Shown here: positions 1-11,400 of the stretch, in pieces
How the letters are laid out: the number at the start of each line of letters is the position of its first letter
How positions within the stretch are numbered: position 1 is the first letter of the stretch
NCBI RefSeq assembly: GCF_963678635.1
Contig: NC_087065.1
Location: 22,325,480-22,389,479 of the forward strand
Length of the DNA: 64,000 nt
Source of the DNA: Symsagittifera roscoffensis
Taxonomy: Eukaryota > Xenacoelomorpha > Acoela > Convolutidae
Direction of reading: 5' to 3'
Program-made: the position numbers and the translations under genes
Notes under the pieces: generated by a model
Told to the model about the DNA's origin: nothing
The model's database searches: none
What the model saw: only the letters and a program-made list of their open reading frames with translations

Positions 1-540
1 TCGTTGAAGCAATTTTAGTATCGTTCGGGTACTATTTCCTTAAAACTTAAGTGGTGGGGGGCACGATTGGCGCGGTCCGATTGTACCCTCCATCGATTAC
101 AAATTTCCGAGTTAAGGGTCTTAATTCGAATATTTTGGTGCAAAGGAGGGTATAGTACTATTTATTAACGACTATTTATAGATTATTGTCCTTACTATAT
201 ATTACTTATCTCCTATTTAGACCCAAGAAACACCCATTTTTTGTCGAAAATTACCAATTTTCGACCAAACTGTAGACCCCCAAATTTTCGGATATCCGAG
301 CTTTTCCGATAGGCAAAAAGCTTTTATATAGAGAGTAGCCACGTAGTTCGATCCCCTTTATTAAAGAAACCGCGTGAGCAAAGATTCAGTGGAAGTTAGA
401 AAAACGAGAATTTTTCGACCAAAATTTTGATAATTTTCTGTATTTTGTCAATCTGTTTTGGGGATCGAGTTTTTGAGTTTTTAGAGTTAGAGCAATAAAA
501 TTTTTGCGTTAGGAGCGTGCTAGCATAACGTGCTCGGTTA

Positions 541-1510
541 CTAGAGAAATTTTTGGGTAACCCTCCGAGTAGCTCCGTGGATAGAGCTAACGACTTAAGG
601 TTTGGAAAAGGAAGGAATCGGAGGGTCCAAATTTGATAGTTTTTGGCCAAATTTTTGTTTCTAAACCAATTTTGGTCCGGTTTTTTGCATTATTCCAGTG
701 CCGTACAGGGCTACTACGCTCATTTCAAGTATTTTTAGGCACTTTTGACCGGAATTGCGAAAAAAGTCTTTCAGATCCTATACAGGTGGTGAAAAAGGCC
801 ATTTTGACGAACGCGTTTTTGGCGATTTCTCAAAGACTAGTTATCCGATCGGGATAATTTTGGTACCATAAGTCGACGTTTTTGACCACTTTTCCGAATC
901 GCAACCGTTTTTGGGTTGATTATTTCGGAAAAGAAAAATTTTTTAGAATTTGTTGGTTCGGAGGGTCCAAGTAACGGGCAACCCTCCGAGCGGCAGAAAA
1001 TTTTATCAAAACATCTTTTTATTCAACTGGGAAGGTTGACCGTGTCAGCCAACCTAGTTTTAAGTCAGGTAGACCGCTTTCAGAGGCTTTACTGCGGTGA
1101 TTTAACCCTTTTTCTTGATTTTGGGGGAACCCTCCGAAGTGACCCTCCGGAGTCAGCTAAGCCCTTTAGCAACCCTCCTTAGTGGAAAATTTCCACGAGA
1201 TCACCCTAAGAAGTTGAAACAGCTCCCCCTAGAACTCCTAGCTTATTTTGACGCTTTTTGAAGCTAGTAGGAGAACCTTCCAAGTGAGAACAGAAAATTT
1301 GAAAATTTTGGAGGTACCCTCCGAAGTGACCCTCCGGAGCGTATTAAGCATCTTATTGACCCTCCTTAGTAAATTTAGGGGGACCCTCCGAAGTAACTTG
1401 GGTGATTAAGATACCCTCCTAAGTAACTTGAGTGATTGAGGTACCCTCCGAGGTAACCCTCCGGAGTGTCTTAAACCTTCTAGCGACCCTCCTTGTAAGA
1501 GACTTGAGTA
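541..1510 (+). repeat. Interspersed/tandem array of ACCCTCCGAAGT-type motifs
   Basis: The core ACCCTCC followed by GAAGT, GGAGT, TTAGT or similar occurs about a dozen times on the plus strand (for example at 551, 981, 1130, 1144, 1315, 1329, 1360, 1383, 1413, 1443 and 1455). It also occurs inverted, as CGGAGGGTCC, at 621 and 957. Between 1381 and 1450 the motif is spaced at exactly 30 bp. Direct and inverted versions could pair in RNA. A role in packaging, dimerisation or protein binding by the genomic RNA is possible but not shown. Confidence 0.75.
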
Positions 1511-1708
1511 AACCTTCTGTGGCAATTTGGGAAACGGAAAATATCCATTTAATTAGGATCATATTAGGATATTAGGCGTGCTTATCAGGGTCATAAGAAC
1601 CCATTCTGACCCTGAAATTCGTGATCAACTTTGGATTCTATATTGGGTGTATTAGAAGTACCCGAACAAGATTTTTTTTTTTTTTTTTGATTGTGATTTT
1701 GGTTGAGT

Positions 1709-2080
1709 GGTTGCCTTGAGCTACTTAATAGGAAAGTTCGGGCAATCCGGGAACAAATAAAGGAAGACCTCGGTGGGTGTATTAAGCAAATACACACCCA
1801 CTTGAGAAGAAGAATTGTTCCCTACTCTCGTGCACTTGGAGCAGTCCGAGTGTGGGAGAGCTTTTTCATAGATTTGACGAATTTTCGACCAAGAGGTTGC
1901 CTTGAGCTACTTAGTAGGACAGCTCGGGCAATCGCAGCACACCTAAAAGAAGACCTCGGTGGGTGTATTAGGCAAATACACACCCACTTGAGAAGACTGT
2001 GTCCTGGGCTTCGTTCTTTCGGATCGTTCCGATTGGGGGAAGTCTTTTTCTTTAAGACTAAGTTTTATTTATCTATTTCT
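1709..2080 (+). repeat. Two-unit tandem duplication, period 186 bp
   Basis: Unit 1 starts at 1709 and unit 2 at 1895. Each opens with GGTTGCCTTGAGCTACTTA and has an inner block, about 70 bp in, that can fold into a stem (GGTGGGTGTATT with the inverted AATACACACCC). A continuous frame without a stop (about 1703-2131) crosses both units but has no AUG, so I treat it as a shadow of the repeat. A decayed third unit lies at 36990-37060. In an LTR-element leader such duplicated structured units often carry promoter, packaging or translation signals; that part is inference. Confidence 0.75.
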
Positions 2081-2473
2081 GAATCATCACTGCTTTTTAT
2101 CGAAGATTGTTTAATTTTAACAAAGCAGTGACTTGATAAATTGTGTGGCGATAAATTGATACTGACAAAAGGTCGCTGTCACCTGTAGGATATTCTTATC
2201 TGATTATCGATTGTGTTTTGTGTGTCGATTATATCTTGTGGAAACTTAGTGATACTGTTATACTATACAACCGGGTTGAGTTAGCATTATATCAATACTG
2301 GGTAGACCCTGTGTGTAACTTTAGCTGAGTCACTAATTTAGTCGTGAGAGATCTAAGAGACATTTTGATACTGACGGAATCGAGTAGGCAGCGTTAAGTG
2401 ATTTAACTAAATCTTGTTTGTGGTACGTTTGCATTGCCATCAAATTACGAATACTTTCATTTTGTACAAAACT

Positions 2474-5400
2474 ATGCAGCGCAGGGACTCGTTAGGATCG
2501 ACTACTAAAATTCCCAGGCTAAGCAAGGGAAGCACGCGGAAATTTAGAACTAGGCGTAGCCAAACCTCGTTTAGCAGCGCTTCCGACGCGTTTGCTGAAG
2601 ACGAATCGACTAAAGGTCAACCTGATCTTTCAGTGATCGAAATGAGACTAAGGAGCGAGAAAAACCTTGATGGCAATCAAGGGCGGAGCGCCGAGGCCGA
2701 GCCTGCGAGCGAAACGCCGGTGGATCCCTTTGACGAAGGGGAGCGAACGCTCATTCGACCCGACTCTGAGCCAGACGGGGTCCTCGAACGAGAGGAAGTC
2801 GAGAGGACAGAGGAGACCTCGGAGCGTTCCGAGGTCGAACCTCGGGAGGAAGTGTTGTACAGGGGAATGTCCAAATCAGAGACTAAGAGCTATAAATGGA
2901 GAAAGGAACCTTCACATCTGACAAGTGCACACTCATCCTTGGCCAAACAGAGTAACAACGCGATGATGTCGAGTATGAGTCCGGGTGAAGAGCAGACGTT
3001 CTCGAAGGCCAAGAAGAGTTGGAAGTCCTTGTACGACGAACGCATGGCGTCACTACCAACTGTAGGTTTGACTTCCAGTGATGACTACCCGGAGATAACC
3101 CATCCGGATGTGAACTTCACACCGTGCCCAAGGAACGACATGAGCAGGGAGGCATCTTCTGCCTCGCCGACCAGGCCTATGTCAGATGGGATAACGATGG
3201 GAGCATCATCAACGTTTGACAGACTGATGACGTCAATGCACAAGCAAAAGGGCGGTGCGTCATCAAGTACTAGGCTACAGCCACAGTTGACCTCGTCTTC
3301 TCTGGGGCTAACCCCGCCACTGGGGGCAGCTGGTGACATAAGTGATATGTTCGCTGGTGTGATGAATGGCCTGGATGAATTGAGGCGAGACATGACTAAG
3401 CGGATAGATCAAGTTGACGAGAGAGCTCACCATGGTCGAGAGAATTTGAAAGATGAGCTAACGCACGTGAAGTCGCAGGCGAGGTTTGATCAGGCTCAAT
3501 TGATTCGTGACACCGATCAATGCCTGGCCGAGAGCCTGGCTCAGGCAAACAAAGAGTCAGAGGAAAGAGAGGCTAGGATGACAAGAGAGATCGAGCGATT
3601 GTTGAATGATCATGATAATACCTACGCCCAAACGATGACTGGCCTGGAAAGGAGGTTGGACGCCAAATCTGACTTGATGATGCGGAAGCTTGACGCGATC
3701 CTGAATGGGAATAATTGGCAGGAGCATTCCAACTCAAGGGAGCGCTCACGCCATGCGAATGTTGGAGATGGTACGGGCAACAGTGCCAGAGCCCAGCAAG
3801 GCTCGAGAACGAACTACGAACATAGAAACAAGGAGCGGCCAAGGGCAGCCCCGCAGAGGCCTGGCTGGACAAATCCAGTCCCACCGGAGGCAGATGCCAC
3901 CCCGGAGACAAGATTGCCAACCGTGCCACAAGTCAGTTCAGTACCAGATCTGACTACAGTCTCACAAGACACAACGATGTATGCCTCGATGTTTGAGCCT
4001 CTGAACAGATCTCTTGAAACATTCATCACCAAGCTCTCGAAGTCAACCGAGAGAGGAGAGAGGTCAAGAAGAACACTGAAAAAGCCGAAGTCATATAAAG
4101 ACGAGTCAGACGGCTGCATTGATACTTGGATAGAGGTGATGAAGTTACACTTTGAGGAAGAGAATCTCTCCAAGAAACAAGAGTGCAGCGCGCTGACGAG
4201 CAACCTAGAGGGTACTGCATTAAATTGTGTAATGGCGAAAAGAGCCAATGAGAGAGACAGCGCTCGCAAGATATTCGACATCCTGCTGAATCGTTTCGGC
4301 TCTGGAGTACAAGGGCACCAGGCCATGGTGAAGTTCGAGAAGAGGCGTCAGAGAGATGAAGAATCAATAGATAAATTCTTGGACGACCTTGAATTGCTCA
4401 GGAGGAGGAGCAACCCGGATGAGAGAATATCCGAACGAAACTTGGCGATCGCTTCGAAGTTCATGGATGGTGTAAGGAGTGAGGAGTTGAAGACGATGTT
4501 GGCCACTCACTTCACCCTGTCGCTTGACCAGGTACCCACGCCCGACGACTTGCGTATGAAGTCACGCGAGTATTTACTGATAAAACCGAGGGCGCAAAAC
4601 CGTTACAGCAATTATGGCAACTATAGCGGGACAAACACTGGTGCGAATTCCAGTTGGTACAAACCTCGCGATGACATGGACAAGAGGAGGTCGTGTGCGA
4701 ATTGTGGTTCGATGGACCATCACGTTTCTGCGTGTTCTGCATACAAACAGAACATGAAGGCCATAGGCTACTTTCTCGAGGACGCTGACGCGACCGACGA
4801 GGATCATGAAGAGTACGTGAGAGGGCTCATCATGAAATATGGTCCGAGGTGTTTCTTCTGTAATTTGGAGGGACACTTCAAGTCGGATTGTACTCAATTT
4901 TGGGACGCAGTAGCGGACGCGAAACATCCCCGCCACGAAGAGGCGCTTTCGGGTGTCAAGGCCAGTCGAGCACGTCTGATGAACGAGGCTGAATCTCGGA
5001 GAAAGGAAACGACACCGAGCACCTTTGCGACCAAAAAGGTTAAGACATGGCCTGACGAGGTGGTAGCCTCGAACCTCGAAGCAGAGTCGTCTAGTCCACT
5101 CAAGGTGGATTACGGCCTGGCGGCAAGGACAGCGCTGCAGAATGTCAAACAGCACCTTGCCACGAAAGAAGTGGAGCAATGGGTAAGGTCGGAGCTGGAG
5201 AGCACAGATCTTCGGGAAAGTCTTAATGTCCTGAGTAAGACGACAAGAGCAGAAGATGAAAAAGAGCCCAAGAAACAGGGACTAAAACTGAACGTTATAT
5301 CTGGCAAGACTTTCGGCATGACGAAGGCAGGGACCAAAATAATGTCTATCATCTCAGTCGCAGGGCACCAGGTGGTCAAGAACCTGAGCGAGCCATCCGA

Positions 5401-8400
5401 GATTACACTGGTCCACCTGGACATCTATGCCGACTACCTGAAGGAGAAGGATCCCAAACTGGACTCCAGGGCAGTGCGAGCGCTGCTCACAACGGGAGGT
5501 CCGAGGCTGATGAAAGTGGACGGACATTATATCGATGTCCATGGCCCTTACCCGATTCTGATGAACGTGGATGGCATCAATATCTACACGAAAGCTCACA
5601 TAACTGATGCGAACGATCAGGTTGGCCCGATATACATTGGTCAAGAGGAGCTGAAGGTCAGACGAATCGGACACAACGCGATGCTCGAACAAGATGCTGT
5701 GCATATTGGTTGCGAGGCAGATCTGGCCGCACACGTTCTGGACGTGCAAGGCAGACAACTTTCAGTAAAGGGGCTGCTAGACACGGGAGCAGTGGTTAGT
5801 GTCATGCCAATCAAAACTTGGACCGACATGGGTTTCGAAAGATCGGATCTCATACCGACAAACATCAGGTTGGCAGCTGCCAATCAGGGAGCGATCTATG
5901 TCGCCGGACGAACCCCGATCATCTCACTGCAGCTTGGAGGAAGACATCTTTGGATGAGCTTCCTAGTAGTAGAGAATTTGGATGAATCCGACCAGTTCAT
6001 CCTAGGAAGGGATTTCGTTCGCAACTTTGACGTCACGATTGATCTCAATGACGGATTGATTAGGATCAAGGATCCTGAAAGAAAGTATGAGAAAAGACCC
6101 CTTAATAAGATCTTAATTAATCAGGCCAAGGTGCCGATTTTTCTGGATCGAAAAGTTAGATTAAAACCGAACCAAGCCGTAGTAGCGACGTTTAGGATGA
6201 GGAACTTGAATGAACTCAGCAATGACAGACAGGTGTGTCTGGTACCAAATCCAAACAGTAAAAGCTCGGCTATTTTAGGAAGAAGCTTCTCACTCACTCA
6301 GAGCGGACTGTGTGTGAGTGTGTTATTGAACACAGAAGCAACAACAGTGACAATACAGAGGGGAAAGAAACTTGGCTACGCTTTGCCTCTGAACACAGAC
6401 TTTCTGAGTGTGGAGAACTTGAAGAAGTTTGACGTAACTAAATGTCCATTACATGCGAACCAAGAATGTATAATGAAAAGAGTAATTGAATTGAAATCTT
6501 ATAGGAAATTGTTTTCAATGAAGTCGGAAACAGATGATGGGCTGTCTAGTTGTTCCAACTTTCCTGAGAGGCCGACGGAAGCAGAGTTAGCAGCGAATAG
6601 GCCTGTCCTACCTGAGATAGAACATCTGAAGGGTAAAATATCTGACAAGGAACTAGATTCGCTTAGGGCGGTGCTAAATCGGAACGCAGACGTTTTTTCA
6701 AAGCATAAGGCCGATATAGGTTGTTGCAATTTTGTAGAGCACGAGATTGAGATAGAAGAGGGCTCGGTACCTCATAGGGAAGGGGCGAGAAGAATGACCC
6801 CAAATAAGTCAGAAGCGTGTAGGAAGGAAATTGAAATGTTAATGGAGTACGACATGATTGAGCCGTCGAAGTCCCCATGGGCTTGTGGCGTGGTCATGGC
6901 GAAAAAGAAAGGGGGACAACTCAGATTTTGTTGTGATTTCCGTTATCTGAACGCAGTGACTATAAAGGACGCATACCCGATTCCCCGCATCGATGAGAGC
7001 CTATCCAAGCTGGGAGACGCTAAGTTCTTCACGACGTTGGATTTGGGCTCCGCATTCTGGCAAGTGCCACTCAGAAAGCAAGATCGAGAGAAAACAGGTT
7101 TCGCGTGTGAGCTGGGACTCTTCCAGTGGAAGAGGATGCCATTCGGATTGTGCAACGCGACGGCCACATTCCAGCGACTGATGGCCCAGGCACTCACGAG
7201 CGTCACTAAGAAATACGGGAATCTCATCATGTGTTATGTCGATGATGTTGTGATTGCAACACCAACCCTAGAAGACCACATAGAGAGGTTGGAGGAGGTG
7301 TTTTCTTGCATGAAGCAGGCGGGTCTGAAATGCAAACCCTCTAAGTGTGAAATCCTCAGGGATTCCATAAAGTATTTGGGCCGCCTGGTTGACAAACATG
7401 GAGTGAGACCAGATCCCGAAGCAGTTGAAGCGGTGTTGACCTGGAAGGCACCTAAAACAGATACACAGTTGATGAGTTTTCTGGGATTCGCCAATTATTA
7501 TCGTGAGTTCATCAAGGGGTATGCTGACAAAATATACCCCATGCAGAGATTGATGAGAAACAAGGGCAAAAAGTTCACCTGGACTGATGAGGCACAAGTC
7601 TCATTTGAAAACATCAAACGTGAACTTTGCGAGGCACCGGTCCTCGGCATGCCAACGGAGAAGGGAATGTTCGTGCTGGACACGGATGCATCAGTGGTTG
7701 CGATATCAGGCATACTTCACCAAGAGCAGGAGTGGAACGGGAGAACGGTTCTTCGTCCGATAGCTTATGGAAGTAAAGTCCTGAGTGACACGGAGATGAA
7801 GTACGGCGCACCAAAAGCGGAGATGTTTGCTGTGATCACGTTCGTGGAAAAATACAGGGCCTACCTGGGGAGTGCTCCATTCAAGTTACGTGTGGACAAT
7901 CGTGCCCTTGCCTGGCTGAAAACCTATTCGATGGATCAAAGCTACATTGGTCGTTGGATCGTGCGCTTGGATGGATACCACATGATCATAGAGCACCGTA
8001 CCCGTGACAAGCACCAGAACGCAGATAGCCTCAGTAAAAAGACAGAATTTTATGAGCGCCTCGAGGAGAAGCAGGCTAACCAATCAGAGATCAAAGACGG
8101 GTTTTCCTTTCTGGACAAAGAAACCTACGATAAGCTGCCACTTACTAGGTGGTTAGACAAATCAGGACATCCTATACCTGGACACCCTGACCTTCCAGTG
8201 GAGACGGCCGCGGAGATAAAGCTTTTAGCCAGAAGCGAACCCGTTCCGTTGGACCTGCTAGTCCGATCCAACTTGGTACAGCAAGAACTGACCAGGCTGG
8301 GTATAAACAGCATCGCTTTATTGAATAAGACGGTGAACGTGGCGCCGGACGTCATGGGAAAACTCCGTGACTTGTTGGATAGGGAAGTGAATAGGCATGA

Positions 8401-11400
8401 TCGTGAATGGATGGAGACCATGCAGAGGTTGACTGTCACCGAGAGAACAGAGAAGAGGCCAGTGTCCATTCGCAGCCGAGGCGTTGAACGGGATTGCAGG
8501 TCGATCGTCAACCAGCTGGTGACCTCGATGCCGAAAGAAGTATTGTTGAGAACTTCGTTCACTGAATATGGAACATCGAATCAAAACCAAGCTACTGAGG
8601 AAGTCAGGATCAGGTCGAAATCTAGCTTCACGAGGAGAGTGCACTTCACGGATGCAAAAGAGGAATATGAGCCAAGCCCAGATTGTTCGTCCATGGACGA
8701 GACAATGTCCGGGGAGTCTGACACCTTCGAGCCAGTCAAGGACGTCTCCTCTGATGAGTCAGACACCTTTGAGCCCGTGCAGGACGACTTGTCCGGGGAG
8801 AGGTTGACTAGACCACCTAGGGGCAGAATTTTGTCCGGGGAGTCGGGTTCAAAGCGACCGATGGACAGAGTTTTGTCCGGGGAGTCAAGAAACATCTCAG
8901 ACAACTTGGAATATGATGTTGAGGAATCAGTCGTTTCAAGTGGTGACTCGAGACCCCAGTCCTGGGACAACACGTCTGAAACAACTTCCAATTCCGACGT
9001 GTCAGAGATCGCAATCCACTCCTTATTGGTAGGCTGGAAGCAGCGTGGGCTGGACCGAGAAACACATCAGGATCCAGACAGGGACAGATACACCTCAGAT
9101 GAAGAGGGCACTGTGGTAGATAATGCCGCAGACGAGCTCGAGCTGATAGCAGTTTCAAAACGCCCAACCAGATTGCTGCCACATGGTACAGTCGTCCGTA
9201 CCAATCTGGAACCATCTGTGCAAGAAGCGACGCCTTTGAAAAAGATATGGTGTGTCAAGTTGATGGACGATGCTCATGCTCCGGAGATAATGAGTGGGCA
9301 AATGAACGTGGTGAAGACGTATTTGAAAGCCAGGTACAGGCTGTCGGATCTCCTGAGGGCTCAACGAAATGATAGAATGACGAGCAGTCTGAAAAGATGG
9401 ATCGAGAATGGAGCACCTGACAAGGGAGACTTGGAAGAAGACAGCTACAAAATCCTGAAGCAATTTTACCTGAAGAGGAAAGACTTGTTGTACCTGAATA
9501 AGGACGGAATCGTAGCCTGTAAGCGCAAGGAGGAGGACAAGGTCCTTTATAAATACAATTCAATAGTGTTACCACAATTGTACCAGACTGAATTGCTCTT
9601 TCGCTCACATGATCAGATGGGACATCAAGGCGTGGACAAAGTGTATAACAGGATACAAAAACGATTCGAATGGCCGGGATTGAAGAAGGCTTGTGAGAAA
9701 TGGATAGCCGCATGCCTGTCTTGTCAACAGGCAAAGGATCCCAGGAAACTAAGGTTCCCCCTACAGTCAATAGAATCGTCAGGTTTCAACGAAGTGGTGC
9801 AAATTGATCATCAGAAAATCTGCATGACAGCAACGGGCTATAATCAGGTGCTGGTAATGATCGACCATTTTACAAAGTATGCGGAGGCAGCACCCTGCAT
9901 GACAGCGTCGGCAGAAGAAACATGCGATCATTTGATAAACGTGTGGATAGCAAGGCATGGCTGCCCCATCACGTTCCAATCGGACAATGGCAAAGCATTC
10001 GTAGGTGATCTCACGAAAGAGTTAATGAAAAGGTCGCAGGTAGCGCAGGCCCACTCGACCACTTATCACCCGCAAACGAATGGCTTAGTCGAGAGGCAGA
10101 ATCGCACACTGGTATCCATGTTGAGAGTCTACTGCTCACGCTATATGGATGACTGGGACAAGCACTTGCCGCAAGTGATGGGTGCTTACAACAGCACGGA
10201 GCATTCCACCACGGGAATAAGTCCGCATATGATGCTGACGGGTCATGAAAAAGCACTCCCGTTAACGTTCTTCTACCCTGAATATGAAGGGAAGAGAACA
10301 GCACCGCAAACGTACGTGCGGGACGTTATTAGAAGACAACAGGACGTCAATGACTTATGCAGGAGGAATACGCAACAGGCGCAAATTAGACAAAAAAGGA
10401 GGTTTGATAAAAGAACAGCCGATGCAAAAGCCTACTCAGTTGGCGATTACGTCTGGGTGTTCCAGGAAGTGGTTCCACCAAAAGGAACCAAGAAACTATT
10501 AAAGAAATGGCGTGGTCCATTTCAGATAACAGAGGTGCATCAAGGAGGTCGTTTTTATCGGCTGAGCACCGGAAGAGCGGCTCATTACGAGAATACCAAA
10601 CCACACAACGCCTCGTCCGAGGATTGGTGCATCCCAGCGGACATGCAAGAGGGAGACTATTTAATAGTGGATCCTGCTTGTGAAGTGAATGAAAGGGGTA
10701 CTCGCGACAAGAACGACGGGAATGAGATGGTGGACAATTGTGATCTACCACTGGATCTCGAGTTGACTGAGCGAGTAGAGGTGGACGATGAAACTCTACC
10801 CTATGCCGAAGAAGACTGGGATTGCCCGGAACAAACCGAAATTGACAAAGGAATACAGCCTGACTTTCCGCTCACTATGGAGACACGCCAAAGTAAGAGG
10901 GGAAAAAACCAGAAGAAATACAATCCGTATGGCGAGGACTTCGTTGTAGACCGGATAGTAGTGAGTGATGTCATAGACTCGCTGGTGGGGCTGGACGAAG
11001 TAGCAATGCTAGAAGAAATCGACCTTGTGAACGATATGGATCAAGATTGGATCGACGATCGATCAGAACCGGAAGTGGAGTTCGAACCAGAAGCGGAACA
11101 GACTCATGAGCAAGAACTAACAAACTTGCGCGTGCTCGAATGGCTCCACGATCTGCCGACAGATCCAAAAGAGACGATCCTGACGATTCAGGACGTCGAC
11201 AGAGACGGCGTCAAATACATCAGTCATGACAATACCGAGTCCAACTGGGTCGCCCCAGATGGTCCTCTACGTGTTCCACAATCCAACCTCGGTCTCCTAG
11301 ACTTTGGGCGATCGACGGGGACGTCGATGGATATTTTTGTCCGGGGAGTGGGGGTAGGACTCACCCACACCGAAAATCTCATAATAAAAAAATTGAAATC

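Larger units (their letters stand above)
1..2473 (+). other. Leader / 5' untranslated region of the gypsy element
   Basis: There is no convincing protein-coding gene here. The stretch is richer in GC than the flanking genome and holds two repeat systems, a CCCTCC-type array (about 540-1510) and a 186-bp tandem duplication (1709-2080). A poly-T run lies at 1671-1689. Position 69 begins a TGG-led 13-mer that could be a primer-binding site, but it fits no tRNA I know well. I infer that the whole stretch belongs to the element, because a piece of the 186-bp unit recurs near 36990 among other fragments of transposable elements. Confidence 0.5.

Noticed and set aside
69-90. Primer-binding site (TGGCGCGGTCCGA...) after a GGGGGGCA end
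   Set aside because: The spacing looks right for an LTR end plus PBS, but the sequence fits no tRNA 3' end I know. The preceding 66 bases have no copy in the 3' LTR region.
1703-2131. 142-codon open frame in the leader
   Set aside because: No AUG, and it simply spans the two 186-bp repeat units; better explained as repeat DNA.
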